Part shown: one piece after another, positions 25,214-34,671 of the stretch
Numbering within the stretch: the stretch's first letter is position 1
Layout of the letters: each line of letters opens with the position of its first letter
From: Corallococcus soli
GTDB taxonomy: Bacteria; Myxococcota; Myxococcia; Myxococcales; Myxococcaceae
Reading direction: 5' to 3'
Assembly (NCBI RefSeq): GCF_014930455.1
Contig: NZ_JAAIYO010000009.1
Location: 124,001-188,000 of the forward strand
Length of the DNA stretch: 64,000 bases
The notes under the pieces: model-generated
What the model saw: the letters and a program-made list of their open reading frames with translations, nothing else
The model's database searches: none
What the model was told of the DNA's origin: nothing
Translations under genes and position numbers: made by a program

Positions 25214-25516
25214 AGCACCTGACGCCGGGAGCAGTTGAGTTGAAGGAAGGAGAGGCCGTGGCGGAACCAGGCCGCGAGCTTCGCGAGCGGAGTGGCCGCA
25301 CGTAACTGCCTCACCGTCCGTGCCAGGTCCTCGGTGGCCCGTCGCAGCTTCTCCGGGGTGGGATGTCCTTCGCGCATCCCCAGAGCAGATCAAGCCTCGA
25401 TGATCACGTCAAACAAGCCCTGGGTTGAGCACCCGGCCGACAGAAACGTCGGACGTACCTGTCGGCGACGTGGCTGTCGAGAAAGTGCCACACGACGCTG
25501 TGGTAAATTGTTTCGG
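25214..25516. other. Non-coding or decayed stretch before the oxidoreductase
   Basis: About 300 bases without a supported gene. A minus-strand run near 25230-25377 (RRATEDLARTVRQLRA...) has helical, codon-biased character but enters the downstream gene antisense and matches nothing recognised. It may be a remnant. No clear promoter was identified. Confidence 0.35.
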
Positions 25517-27595
25517 ATGAGCGCCACAATCATTGAAGACCCAGGAACGACAGTCGTGCGGAACGTGTGCCCGCACAACTGCCCGGACACCTGTTCCATG
25601 CTGACCACGGTCAAGGCTGGCCGAGCTGTCGAGGTACGAGGCAATCCTGACCACCCGACGACCCGGGGCTTCCTCTGCGCGAAGGTCTCTCGATACCTGG
25701 AGCGCACCTATCATGCCGGCCGCGTGCTCCAGCCGATGCGCCGCGTGGGCGCGAAAGGTGAGGGGCGCTTCGAGCCGATCTCCTGGAAGGAGGCGCTCGA
25801 CGAAATCGCATACCGGTTCAAGGAGATCATCGCGGAGTGGGGGGCGCAGGCAATCCTGCCGTACTCGTTCAGCGGCACGCTTGGGCTCCTGCACGGCAGT
25901 TCGATGGATCGACGGTTCTTCCACAAGCTCGGCGCCTCGCTCCTTGATCGCACGATCTGCGGCTCCGCCGGCATGGTCGGCATGGCCTACAGCGTGGGCA
26001 GTTCCATGGGCATGGATACAGAGTGCTTCGAAGGAGCGCGCACGATCCTCCTGTGGGGCACCAACACGCTGAGCTCGAACCCCCACCTCTGGCCGTTCGT
26101 CACCGCGGCGCGCAAGAGAGGGGCGAGGGTGATAGCGATTGATCCACGGAGGACGCGGACCGCGGAGCAGTGCGATGAACATATCGCGCTGCTGCCGGGG
26201 ACTGACGCGGCGCTGGCGCTCGGGATGATGCACGTCATCTTCCGCGACGGCCTCGGCGACGAGGATTATATGGACCGATACTGCGTGGGCCGGAACGAGC
26301 TGGCAGCGCGCGCCGCCGAGTACCCGCCTGAGCGTGTCGCCGCCATCTGCGGGATCCCAGCGGCGACGGTCGAGGCCCTCGCAGTTGAATACGCGACGAG
26401 CAAGCCTGCAGCCATCCGCCTGAATTTCGGGATGCAGCGCCACGCCGGAGGAGGGATGGCAGTGCGCGCCATCTCGTGCTTGCCAGCGGTGACCGGCGCA
26501 TGGCGCTCCGCCTCTGGTGGTGTCCAGCTATGGACCTACGAATCCTACCCGGTCAATCATGCCGCGTTGCAGCGTTTTGAGCTGATCCCGCCCGGCACCC
26601 GCACCCTCAACATGGTCGAGCTTGGGCGGATCCTCACGGAGGTCACCGACCCACCCGTCAAGGCGCTCTTTGTCTACAATTCGAATCCAGCCAGTGTGGC
26701 TCCCGACCTGGAGCGCGTCAAAGCCGGGCTCCGGCGCGAGGATCTTTTCACTGTCGTTCACGAGCAGTTCCACACGGACACGGCCAACTTCGCGGATCTC
26801 CTCCTCCCGGCGACCACGCAGCTTGAGCACGTGGACATGCACATCGGTTACGGCCACCTGTATGTCATGTGGAACGCGGCGGCCATCGCGCCGCTCGGTG
26901 ATGCCGTCCCGAATACGGATCTCTTCCGGAGGCTCGCGGCGCACATGGGCTTCAGCGACCCGTGCTTCCAAGACAGTGACGAGTCCATGGCGCGGCAGGC
27001 GCTGCAGAGCGAGCACCCCTGGCTCGCGGGGATCACACTTGAGCGCGTTCAAGCCGAGGGATCGGTGCGCCTGAATGTTCCGACGCCGTTCGCGCCATAC
27101 GCCGAAGGAGGCTTCTCGACGCCCTCCGGCAAGTGCGAACTCTTCTCCGCGAAAATGGCCCGCGACGGCCATGACCCGCTGCCGACATGGACTCCCCCAC
27201 GGGAGAGCAGCGCGTTGAGCCCCGAACTCTTTGCACGCTATCCGTTGACGCTGATCTCACCGCCCGGTCACTACTTCTTGAACAGCACGTTCAGCAATGT
27301 GCTGGCGCGCTTCGAGAAGGGCCCGCACGTGGAGATCCACCCCATCGACGCGGCGGCGCGCTCGATCATCAACGGCCAGAGGGTACGTATCCGGAATGAT
27401 CGCGGTGCGTTCCTGGCCGAGGCCGTCGTGACGGAGAAGGCACGACCGGGGGTGGTCGTCGCTCCGTCGCTCTGGTTGAGCGCGCTCACACCTGACGGGC
27501 GAAACGTGAATCACACGACTTCGCAGGCGGTGACCGACATGGGCGGCGGGGCGACGTTCTACGACAACCTGGTGGAGGTCGAGGGAGCAAGCTGA
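25517..27595 (+). CDS. Molybdopterin-dependent oxidoreductase (DMSO reductase family)
   Basis: This is a 692-residue protein from ATG 25517. An N-terminal [4Fe-4S] motif is present: CPHNCPDTC, then Cys in GFLCAK. Bis-MGD-binding signatures follow: ILLWGTNTLSSNPHLWP, ARVIAIDPRRTRTAEQCDEHIALLPGTDAALALGM, and C-terminal molybdopterin_binding features (SPPGHYFLNSTFSN, GQRVRIRNDRGAF, HTTSQAVTDMGGGATFYDN). It lacks a Tat signal, so it is probably cytoplasmic. No dedicated subunits or chaperone lie beside it. The substrate cannot be told from sequence. Codon use is more mixed than in the core genes and it sits among IS remnants, consistent with horizontal acquisition. Confidence 0.88.
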   Translation: MSATIIEDPGTTVVRNVCPHNCPDTCSMLTTVKAGRAVEVRGNPDHPTTRGFLCAKVSRYLERTYHAGRVLQPMRRVGAKGEGRFEPISWKEALDEIAYRFKEIIAEWGAQAILPYSFSGTLGLLHGSSMDRRFFHKLGASLLDRTICGSAGMVGMAYSVGSSMGMDTECFEGARTILLWGTNTLSSNPHLWPFVTAARKRGARVIAIDPRRTRTAEQCDEHIALLPGTDAALALGMMHVIFRDGLGDEDYMDRYCVGRNELAARAAEYPPERVAAICGIPAATVEALAVEYATSKPAAIRLNFGMQRHAGGGMAVRAISCLPAVTGAWRSASGGVQLWTYESYPVNHAALQRFELIPPGTRTLNMVELGRILTEVTDPPVKALFVYNSNPASVAPDLERVKAGLRREDLFTVVHEQFHTDTANFADLLLPATTQLEHVDMHIGYGHLYVMWNAAAIAPLGDAVPNTDLFRRLAAHMGFSDPCFQDSDESMARQALQSEHPWLAGITLERVQAEGSVRLNVPTPFAPYAEGGFSTPSGKCELFSAKMARDGHDPLPTWTPPRESSALSPELFARYPLTLISPPGHYFLNSTFSNVLARFEKGPHVEIHPIDAAARSIINGQRVRIRNDRGAFLAEAVVTEKARPGVVVAPSLWLSALTPDGRNVNHTTSQAVTDMGGGATFYDNLVEVEGAS

Positions 27596-27630
27596 GCGGG
27601 GACGGAGGCGGCGGCCAGAACGGAGCGGAG

Positions 27631-27720
27631 CGGATGAAGCAGAGGACGCCGCGAGTGGACCCGGCCGGGTTGCTGAGGAGGACGTTCGATTTCGACGTGT
27701 TCGCCTGCGTGCAGTGTCCT
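27631..27720 (+). pseudogene. Remnant of an IS91-type transposase
   Basis: The codons read RVDPAGLLRRTFDFDVFACVQC, the conserved C-terminal segment of IS91-like transposases (usually ...W-A-x-L-L-R-R-x-F-x-x-D-V-x-x-C-P-x-C-G-G). Similarity stops right after the first Cys pair position, and the rest of the element is gone. Confidence 0.65.
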
Positions 27721-27851
27721 GCTCCGCCTTCTTCCCGCGTCCACTCCTCACCGCCGTCGGGAAATCCCCCTGAACGGACCTACCTCGGCTGGCTTAGGTT
27801 CGGTGTTTCCACGTCAATGCGTTCCACCCCTCGCTTCGAGAGCCCCATTCC

Positions 27852-28967
27852 ATGACGCAGAAGTCCACGAAGCGAATCCATCAGACCGCAGTGGCGGCCT
27901 TGTTTCTCGCAGCAGGGTGCGGAGACCCATTCCCCGCGAGCGCGAATGGGGTGGAGGGGGTCGTTGAGGCGCACCAGACCTTGGAAGAGGCGACCAGCGA
28001 GAGTCTCTTCCGCCAGGAGACCTTCGGCGGCAATGGGCGCACCTGTGAAACATGCCACAGCATGGACACGGGGACGATCAATCCCGCGCAATTGCAGGCG
28101 CTCTACCAGCAGGACCCGAACGCGCCCATGTTCCGGGCCATCGACAGTGATGACGGGACAACGGGCTCAAGGTACCAGCGGCTCCTGAAGCACGCGACAG
28201 TCCTCGTCTCCATCCCGCTTCCCTCCAATACCTGGCTCCTCCTCACCCCGGAGGCGACCCAGCTCACGCTGCGGCGTGGCACTCCGAGCACGCTCGACAC
28301 CCCGGCGCTCGACCCCGTGCTGATGCAGGATGGACGCGCCCCTTCGCTCACGGCCCAGGCCCACGACGCCATCCTCAAGCACGCCGAGGCGACGCGGGAG
28401 CCTACCGCCCAGCAGCTTGCGAGCATCGCCAGCTTCGAGCAGACGCTGTTCTCCTCCCAGGCCCTGAAGGACTACGCGCGGACTGGCGTGGCTCCGGCGC
28501 TGCCAGAGGGCAACACCGAGTCCGAGAAGCGAGGCCGGGCCTTCTTCCGGCCCGAGGGCGCCTGTGGCCAGTGCCACAGCGGCCCCCTGCTCAATGAGAC
28601 GGGCCCCCGCAACATCCTCCGGCAGCCCCAGGGAAGCCGCTTCTCCAATGCGTTCGTCTCGGAGATCAACTTCATCGCGAACCCTGTCTACACCCTCGTC
28701 GTCCAGCGCCCACCGCTCTGGTTGCCCGAGCTGCGCTTGTCGCCTGATCCCGGCCGCTTCCTCATCACCGGCCGCATGGAAGACTTCAACCACTTCAAGA
28801 TGGGCTCGCTGTGGAACATCAAGAACACGGCGCCCTACTTCCACGACAACTCGGCCAAGACGCTGGAGGATGTGCTCACCCACTACACCTTCGCGCTCGC
28901 CCCTGGAGGCATCCTCCTCACCCCGCGGGACTCGCACGACATCATCGCGTGGATGAAGCTCCTGTAG
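27852..28967 (+). CDS. Di-heme cytochrome c (peroxidase/MauG-like) lipoprotein
   Basis: This 371-residue protein has a leader ending in a lipobox (FLAAGC, Cys near residue 22). Two covalent heme motifs are present: CETCH in the first third and CGQCH in the second. This is the arrangement of bacterial di-heme cytochrome c peroxidases and MauG relatives, and a late KNTAPYFHDNSAKTLEDVLTHY segment typical of the family is intact. It should sit on a membrane facing the periplasm and either reduce hydrogen peroxide or oxidise a partner. It begins just after the IS91 remnant, at the right edge of the island. Confidence 0.88.
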   Translation: MTQKSTKRIHQTAVAALFLAAGCGDPFPASANGVEGVVEAHQTLEEATSESLFRQETFGGNGRTCETCHSMDTGTINPAQLQALYQQDPNAPMFRAIDSDDGTTGSRYQRLLKHATVLVSIPLPSNTWLLLTPEATQLTLRRGTPSTLDTPALDPVLMQDGRAPSLTAQAHDAILKHAEATREPTAQQLASIASFEQTLFSSQALKDYARTGVAPALPEGNTESEKRGRAFFRPEGACGQCHSGPLLNETGPRNILRQPQGSRFSNAFVSEINFIANPVYTLVVQRPPLWLPELRLSPDPGRFLITGRMEDFNHFKMGSLWNIKNTAPYFHDNSAKTLEDVLTHYTFALAPGGILLTPRDSHDIIAWMKLL

Positions 28968-29062
28968 GGAACAGGTGGAACTCCAATAGGCCCGTCCTCC
29001 ACGCCCTGGGTCACTCGCCCGCTGCTCGCTGCGTCCCAGGGCCGGGTGCTACCGTCGCGGCC

Positions 29063-30388
29063 ATGAAGGCCCGCCCTCCCGGAAACCGCTCGCTGCTCCA
29101 CCGCCTCGCAGTCCTCCTCCTGGTGGGCGCCACCGCATGCGGAGGCTGTCGGGCGACCGACGCCGAGCGCGCCGCGAAGGAGCGCGCCGACATGGAGGAG
29201 CGCATGCGCGACTCCGTCGCCATCCTCCCCTATCGCGCCTTCAAGCTCACCCTGCGCGCGGACGGGGACCCTCGCGCCCCGGAGGAGGTGGCCCTGCTCT
29301 GGAAGGCGCTGGCCGAAACGCGCGAGCTGCCCGACAAGCCCCTCACCGACGAAGCGACGCGCGACGCGGCCCGCACGTACCTGAACCTGGGCGTCGCCTT
29401 CTACAAGGCGCGCAAGACGCTTCAGACGCGCGACGAGGACGAGTTCCCCCTGCTGTGGTCCAAGTGGATGCCCGGCAGCCCCGTGCCCCTGGCGGCCTAT
29501 GACGCAGGCCACGAGCACGCGCTGCTCGCCAGCGTCTGGCTCCTGCTGGACCGGGCCGCGAAGGCCGGCCGCATCCCCTCCACGGAGCTGGCCCTCTACG
29601 AGCTGTCGCGCGCCACCCCGACCCCTTCCTGGTCCCCGCCCCTGCGCGCGGCGGTGCAGGCGAACCGGGGGCTCGCCTTCTGCCAGGCCGGCTACCACTA
29701 CGCCGCCGAGGAGGAGCTGAACGCCTTCCTCATCGAGGCCGAGCGCCTCCCCGCCGAGGACTTCGGATCCATCCGGGGAAGCACGCCCGCGCAGTCGCGG
29801 GAGATGGTGCTCGCGGCCGGGCACTTCCTGCGCGCGTGGAACCGCATGGCCCTCAAGCGGCAACCGGCCGCGGAGGACGACATCGAACAGGGCCTGCGCT
29901 CGCTCCAGACGCTGGGCGTGGAGAACGAGCTCACCTGGTGGGGCTGGGCCTTCATCCACGCGCGGCGCGAACGCTACGCGGAGGCCGCGGCCTCGCTCGA
30001 CAAGCTCGCGGCCAGTCCCTTCCTGGAGGAGCCGGAGCGCCGCGAGGTGCACGACAGCGCGGAGGCCCTGCGCAAGCACGGCGACAGCCTGCCCGTGTTC
30101 CAGCAGGCCCGCGCGGGCCTGCTCCTGGGAAGGGCCCTGCTCGCGCGCGCCGGTGGCCTGGAGCACGTGCTCACCGTGGCGCTCGGCCCCGAACAGGCGA
30201 AGCAGCTCCATGAGCCCATCGCCTGGATGGAGCGGGTGCGCCAGGGCACCGCGACGCTCGCCCCGGAACAGGTGGCCCAGGGCGCGGGTGAGACGCTCGA
30301 CCGCGCGCGCGAAGCGGGCAGCAAGGGCTGGGATGCCCTCAAGCAGCGGCTGGGCGACAAGGCCACGGTCGGCGACACGCCTCCGTGA
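29063..30388 (+). CDS. Helical-repeat (TPR-like) lipoprotein
   Basis: This 441-residue protein starts at ATG 29063. The leader (LHRLAVLLLVGATACGG) ends in a lipobox Cys near residue 27. The mature protein is almost entirely alpha-helical, with TPR-like pairs (AVQANRGLAFCQAGYHYAAEEELNAFL, FIHARRERYAEAAASLDKLA) and a Ser/Trp-containing middle region. The C-terminal 60 residues are amphipathic (VAQGAGETLDRAREAGSKGWDALKQRLG). It is a likely periplasmic scaffold. No enzymatic motif is seen. It ends at a strong bidirectional stem-loop shared with the next, convergent gene. Confidence 0.6.
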   Translation: MKARPPGNRSLLHRLAVLLLVGATACGGCRATDAERAAKERADMEERMRDSVAILPYRAFKLTLRADGDPRAPEEVALLWKALAETRELPDKPLTDEATRDAARTYLNLGVAFYKARKTLQTRDEDEFPLLWSKWMPGSPVPLAAYDAGHEHALLASVWLLLDRAAKAGRIPSTELALYELSRATPTPSWSPPLRAAVQANRGLAFCQAGYHYAAEEELNAFLIEAERLPAEDFGSIRGSTPAQSREMVLAAGHFLRAWNRMALKRQPAAEDDIEQGLRSLQTLGVENELTWWGWAFIHARRERYAEAAASLDKLAASPFLEEPERREVHDSAEALRKHGDSLPVFQQARAGLLLGRALLARAGGLEHVLTVALGPEQAKQLHEPIAWMERVRQGTATLAPEQVAQGAGETLDRAREAGSKGWDALKQRLGDKATVGDTPP

Positions 30389-30397
30389 CGCGGAGCC

Positions 30398-30428
30398 TCG
30401 CGGCGCCCATGACACGCGGGCGCCGCGA
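30398..30428. terminator. Bidirectional terminator hairpin
   Basis: TCGCGGCGCCC (30398-30408) and GGGCGCCGCGA (30418-30428) form a perfect 11-bp stem with a 9-base loop, between convergent stops at 30388 and 30444. Confidence 0.75.
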
Positions 30429-30443
30429 AGCCGGCCGCCTCCT

Positions 30444-32357
30444 TCAGTGCTGGTAGATCTCCAGGCCCGACAGATTGGCGGTGCCTCCCGACGTGGCCAG
30501 GTCCAGGGCGCCATCCGTGACGGAGACGACCCACGGCCCCAGCCGCTTCCACTGGCCCGGGGCGCCGCTCACGTAGTCGTTCTGCACGAGCACGCCCTCC
30601 GCCAGGATGTCGAACGTCTTCGTCGCGTTGTCCTCCCAGACGTGGAGGTACACGTCATAGGTGCCCGACGGCACCGCGCCCACCCGGACCTTCGCGGCCG
30701 TGCCATAGACAGACGAGCGGATCATCTGCGCGCGGCTCGCGTCCGTCGCGGGCACCAGCGGCACGGCCTGGTTCTCGAAGAGCGTGCCCGTGAGGGTGAC
30801 GTTCGCCGCGCCGCTGCTCGACTCCCAGGCCCGCCCGTCGAGGGTGAGCGCCGGCCCGTTGAGGTTGAGGGCGCGGAACAGCGCCCCCGGGGGAGGCGGC
30901 GTCGTGCCCGAGCGCTCCGCCACGAGCACGGCGTCCGTGTAGCCCGTGGGCCACGCGAGCGCCTTCGTGCCCGTGCCCGCGTACGTCCCGATGAGCGTCT
31001 TCGCGCCCCCCGTCCCCGGGTTGAACCAGGACAGCTTCACGCCGGCGCCGCCCAGCGCGGCCAGGTTGACCACGAGGTCCGAGCGCGAAGACGGCAGGTA
31101 CGCGAGCGCGAAGCCGTGGTCGCTCGCGATGGCGGAGACACCGTAGTCCAGCCCGCCGTTGGTGGACGTGCTGCCATAGCCGCCCTGAAGCAGCTTCTGG
31201 GTGTTGCCCGTGCGGTGGTCCGGCCGCAGCAGGTGCGTGGGGTGGCCCGCGAGGAAGGACGCGAAGGTCTGGATGTCGGTGGCCGACGCCGCCGCCAGCG
31301 CCGGCTTCCAGCCCGAGTCCATGTCCCAGACGTTCTCATGGCCATACGCGAAGCCCACCCCGCCACTGAGCGCCGTCCACCACGCCTGCGCGCGCAGGCG
31401 CCTGCGGTCCAGGAGGGGCGAGGACGTGCGCGCGTCGTAGTACGACTCCGGCATCACCACCGGCCGCACCGTCGCGCGATTGTAGTCGGTGAGCGTGTAG
31501 CTGTAGGTCCGCTCGTTCGAGTACGCGAAGTGCACCGTGTGCCAGGGCTGGCCCACGAAGTACGCGGCGGACGAGGCGGTCCGCTTCGCGTGGTACGACA
31601 TCAGGTGGCGCTTCGCCTCGGTGTTCCGGATGGCGTTCGCCAGGGCGTTGGTCGCCTCCACCCGGTCGCCCGCGTCCAGGCCCGCAGGCAGGGAGCCGAT
31701 GTCCCCGATGGGGTTGTTGTCACCGCCCAATATCCAGAAGAGGTTGTTCTTCGCGCCGAACCGCTGGCCCAGGAAGGTGCCGTAGGCCGCCGACGCGGAC
31801 GTCGTCATGTACCCGCGCCAGTCGCTGCCGCCGTAGCCGTACCAGCACACCGCCGCCGCCACCTGGAGGCCGCGCTGGCCCGCCTGGTCGATGATCCACT
31901 CGATGTGGTCCCAGTAGTCGTAGCCCGCCGCGTCCGTGGGGTCCGTCGTGGCCCCCGGGGTGATGGCCGGGGACGCGGGGTTCAGGTTGTTGAAGGGCAC
32001 GTCGCCGTAGAAGTTCTTCGTCAGGTTCTGGCCCAGCATCGGCAGGAACATCACCTGGACGGTGTTGAACCCCTTCGCCTTGCGGTCATCCAGGTAGGTC
32101 TTCACGTCCGCCTGGCTCAGCTTCGACGGCAGCAGCCAGGGCGTGTCCGCGACGTACAGGAACGGCGCGCCGCTGGCCGTCACCAGCGAGCGCTGGTCCG
32201 CGCTCGCCTTGAGCGGGTAGTCCGCCAGCGTGAGGGGGCTGGCGGCGGAGGCGACCTCCTCCGCGGGGGCAGCGGTTTCAGGACCCCCACAGCCCCCCAG
32301 CGCCAGCAGGCTCAGGGCCAGGAGGGAGGAGGGCCAGGGTCGATGCGGGAAGTTCAT
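30444..32357 (-). CDS. DUF4038 (GH140-like) glycosidase lipoprotein with malectin-like domain
   Basis: This 637-residue protein starts at ATG 32357, the point that puts a proper leader and lipobox (SLLALGGC, Cys23) at the N-terminus. Residues about 45-400 match DUF4038/apiosidase-like TIM barrels: GAPFLYVADTPWLLPSKLSQADVKTYLDDRKAKGFNTVQ-type start, YYDYWDHIEWIIDQA region, WILGGDNNP, and MPESYYDARTS. A C-terminal malectin/CBM-like domain (about 505-637) with VYLHVWEDNATKTFDI follows. It probably hydrolyses a plant or fungal polysaccharide side chain on the cell surface. The catalytic acids were not assigned. It is divergent from the alcohol dehydrogenase gene, with an inverted repeat between them. 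Confidence 0.75.
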   Translation of the reverse strand: MNFPHRPWPSSLLALSLLALGGCGGPETAAPAEEVASAASPLTLADYPLKASADQRSLVTASGAPFLYVADTPWLLPSKLSQADVKTYLDDRKAKGFNTVQVMFLPMLGQNLTKNFYGDVPFNNLNPASPAITPGATTDPTDAAGYDYWDHIEWIIDQAGQRGLQVAAAVCWYGYGGSDWRGYMTTSASAAYGTFLGQRFGAKNNLFWILGGDNNPIGDIGSLPAGLDAGDRVEATNALANAIRNTEAKRHLMSYHAKRTASSAAYFVGQPWHTVHFAYSNERTYSYTLTDYNRATVRPVVMPESYYDARTSSPLLDRRRLRAQAWWTALSGGVGFAYGHENVWDMDSGWKPALAAASATDIQTFASFLAGHPTHLLRPDHRTGNTQKLLQGGYGSTSTNGGLDYGVSAIASDHGFALAYLPSSRSDLVVNLAALGGAGVKLSWFNPGTGGAKTLIGTYAGTGTKALAWPTGYTDAVLVAERSGTTPPPPGALFRALNLNGPALTLDGRAWESSSGAANVTLTGTLFENQAVPLVPATDASRAQMIRSSVYGTAAKVRVGAVPSGTYDVYLHVWEDNATKTFDILAEGVLVQNDYVSGAPGQWKRLGPWVVSVTDGALDLATSGGTANLSGLEIYQH

Positions 32358-32449
32358 GGGAGAAGCGCCTCTCGGGTCAGGGATGGAGGTGGTTGGGATG
32401 AAGCATGGCCCGCGCATGCATCGTCCCCAGGTCCAATCCGTCGTACTGG

Positions 32450-32493
32450 CTGCCTGCCTGCATGCCTCCCCTGGAAGACAGACAGGCAGGCAG
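32450..32493. promoter_or_regulatory. 11-bp perfect inverted repeat in a divergent promoter region
   Basis: CTGCCTGCCTG (32450-32460) and CAGGCAGGCAG (32483-32493) are separated by 22 bases. They lie between the minus-strand DUF4038 gene (start 32357) and the plus-strand dehydrogenase (start 32573). This is a candidate operator; it could also act as a hairpin. Confidence 0.4.
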
Positions 32494-32572
32494 CGTCCAA
32501 GCTCCAGTGCTGCCAGTGACGCGGACAGGAATCAACTTCCTGGAAACCATCCCTTCCAAGGAGCAGCGCGCG

Positions 32573-33745
32573 ATGAAAGCCATCTGCTGGCACGGTCACG
32601 GAGACGTCCGCTACGAGACCGTCCCCGACCCGAAGATTGAAGCCCCCGGCGACGCCATCATCAAGGTCACGCGCACGGCCATCTGTGGTTCGGACCTGCA
32701 CCTGCTGGACGGCTACATGCCGACCATGAAGAGCGGGGACGTGCTCGGCCACGAGTTCATGGGCGAGGTGGTGGAGACCGGCGCCAGCGTCACGAAGCTC
32801 AAGAAGGGGGACCGGGTCATCGTCCCCTTCAACCTCGCGTGCGGCGAGTGCTTCTTCTGCCAGAAGACGCTGTTCTCGCTGTGCGACCGCTCCAACCGCA
32901 ACGCGGAGGTCGCCGCGAAGGTGATGGGCTATTCGCCCTCCGGCCTCTTCGGCTACTCGCACATGCTGGGCGGCTACTCCGGCGGCCAGGCCGAGTACGT
33001 GCGCGTGCCGTACGCGGACGTGGGCCCGCTCAAGATTCCGGACGGCCTCACCGAGGAGCAGGTGCTCTTCCTCACGGACATCTTCCCCACCGGCTACATG
33101 GCGGCGGAGCACTGTGAGATGGAGAAGGGCGACACCGTGGCGGTGTGGGGCTGCGGGCCCGTGGGCCAGTTCGCCATCCAGAGCGCCTGGATGTTCGGCG
33201 CGGGCCGGGTCATCGCCATCGACCACGTCCCGGAGCGGCTGGCGCTCGCGAAGTCCTGGGGCAAGGCGGAGACCATCGACTTCCTGAAGCAGGACGTCTT
33301 CGACACGCTCAACGAGCTGACGAAGGGCCGGGGCCCGGACCGCTGCATTGACGCGGTGGGCGCCGAGGCCCATGGCACCGGCAGCTTCGACGCGGTGCTC
33401 GACAAGGCCAAGGCCGCGGTGAAGCTGGCCACGGACCGGCCCCATGCGCTGCGCCAGGCCATCCACTGCTGCCGAAAGGGCGGCACGGTGTCCGTCCCCG
33501 GCGTCTACGTGGGCTTCCTGGACAAGGTCCCCATGGGCGCCTTCGTCAACAAGGGCCTGACCATGAAGACCGGCCAGACGCACACGCACCGCTACACGCG
33601 GCCCCTGCTGGAGAAGATTCAAGCGGGCGCCATCGACCCGACCCGGCTCATCACCCACCGGGCGAAGCTGTCGGAGGCGCCCACGCTCTACAAGAAGTTC
33701 CGCGACAAGGAGGACGGCTGCATCAAGGTCGTCCTCTCGCCCTGA
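32573..33745 (+). CDS. Zinc-dependent alcohol/formaldehyde dehydrogenase
   Basis: This is a 390-residue MDR-superfamily enzyme. AAGGAG lies 9 bases before the ATG. Catalytic zinc ligands are visible: Cys in TAICGSDLH and the GHEFMGEV motif. The structural zinc lobe has four Cys ([15 protein letters not shown]). The cofactor site [13 protein letters not shown] is intact. Length and motifs fit the glutathione-independent formaldehyde dehydrogenase-like and long-chain zinc alcohol dehydrogenase group; NAD(P) use is expected. The substrate is not known. It is convergent with the acyltransferase gene 20 bases later and is not part of the polysaccharide operon by strand. Confidence 0.85.
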   Translation: MKAICWHGHGDVRYETVPDPKIEAPGDAIIKVTRTAICGSDLHLLDGYMPTMKSGDVLGHEFMGEVVETGASVTKLKKGDRVIVPFNLACGECFFCQKTLFSLCDRSNRNAEVAAKVMGYSPSGLFGYSHMLGGYSGGQAEYVRVPYADVGPLKIPDGLTEEQVLFLTDIFPTGYMAAEHCEMEKGDTVAVWGCGPVGQFAIQSAWMFGAGRVIAIDHVPERLALAKSWGKAETIDFLKQDVFDTLNELTKGRGPDRCIDAVGAEAHGTGSFDAVLDKAKAAVKLATDRPHALRQAIHCCRKGGTVSVPGVYVGFLDKVPMGAFVNKGLTMKTGQTHTHRYTRPLLEKIQAGAIDPTRLITHRAKLSEAPTLYKKFRDKEDGCIKVVLSP

Positions 33746-33764
33746 GCGTCCTGCCCTCCCCCGC

Positions 33765-34634
33765 CTACTCCAGGCCCGTCAGCCGGTAGTAGGCGTGGGG
33801 ACGCCGCCAGCGGATGAAGGCCTTCGCCAGCGGGTTCATCCCCCACTGGATGGGCACCGGGTCCACGATGTAGCCCAGGTCGTCCTTGAACTGTCCCAGC
33901 TGGGTGGCCTCGCGCGCATGGAGGCCGCCCACCAGCGTGTGGACGGTCTTGAGCCTCCGGCAGATCTGCGCGAACTCGAAACTCAGCCCGGTGGAGATGT
34001 TCGTCGGCAGCGCCCAACTGGCGTAGTAGGCGCTGAAGCCATACGCGACGCCGTCCACCACGTAGCCGTCCAGGTAGCCGCCGAGCTTGCCGTCAATCAT
34101 CCCGGCGAGCACGCACCAGTGGTCGGACATGAAGTACCGCCGCACGTCCTTGAGGTAGTCCTCCATGGTGGGGATCTTCTTGTGCTGCGTCCGGGACAGG
34201 GCATCCCGCACGACCGCGTAGCCCTGCTCCAGCAGCACCGACGGCCCGGTGAGCTGGACGATGCGCACCGTCTTCTGGCACTTGCGCAGCTTGTTGCGCC
34301 GGTTCGAGGACAGGTGGCTGGCGTCATAGCTGTCCAGGTCCCTCAGGCGCACCACGGGCACCGTGCCGGTGGCGGCGCCCGCCGTCTCCGGCGTCAGCGC
34401 CGCGCGGAAGCCCCAGGCCAGCGGCGTGGGCGACGTCGCCTCCGCGGGCGTCAGCCGGGCCAGCAGGTGCACCGGCTGGAAGAAGCCGGGCGCGCCCGAC
34501 TGCTCCCAGTAATGACCCCGGTGGGAGATGACGCGAACACCCTCTTCGCGCCGACGGTCAGCGAGTTCCCGCTCCGTGAGACACGCGAAGTGGGCGTTCT
34601 CCGCGTCACGGAGCTGGGGCAGCGAGAGCACCAT
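33765..34634 (-). CDS. GNAT/FemAB-like acyltransferase (EPS locus)
   Basis: This 289-residue protein has GAAGGAAGGAC just before the ATG on the minus strand. The second half carries a GNAT-type fold as found in Acetyltransf_6/FemAB-like enzymes: ALSRTQHKKIPTMEDYL, WCVLAGMIDGKLGGYLDGYVV, YYASWALPTNISTGLSFEFAQI and a closing PVPIQWGMNPLAKAFI. It is the third member of this enzyme class at the locus and the most divergent. It lies 37 bases after the 317-residue paralog and should share its transcript. The likely task is N- or O-acylation of an amino sugar or of the polymer; the acyl group is unknown. Confidence 0.7.
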   Translation of the reverse strand: MVLSLPQLRDAENAHFACLTERELADRRREEGVRVISHRGHYWEQSGAPGFFQPVHLLARLTPAEATSPTPLAWGFRAALTPETAGAATGTVPVVRLRDLDSYDASHLSSNRRNKLRKCQKTVRIVQLTGPSVLLEQGYAVVRDALSRTQHKKIPTMEDYLKDVRRYFMSDHWCVLAGMIDGKLGGYLDGYVVDGVAYGFSAYYASWALPTNISTGLSFEFAQICRRLKTVHTLVGGLHAREATQLGQFKDDLGYIVDPVPIQWGMNPLAKAFIRWRRPHAYYRLTGLE

Positions 34635-34671
34635 GTCAGTCCTTCCTTCAAAAAATGGGGGACAGCCGGCT

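Noticed and set aside
25135-25377. An 80-codon minus-strand frame before the molybdo-oxidoreductase
   Set aside because: Partly antisense to the secreted paralog gene, no recognisable family; kept only as a possible remnant in the feature for that gap.
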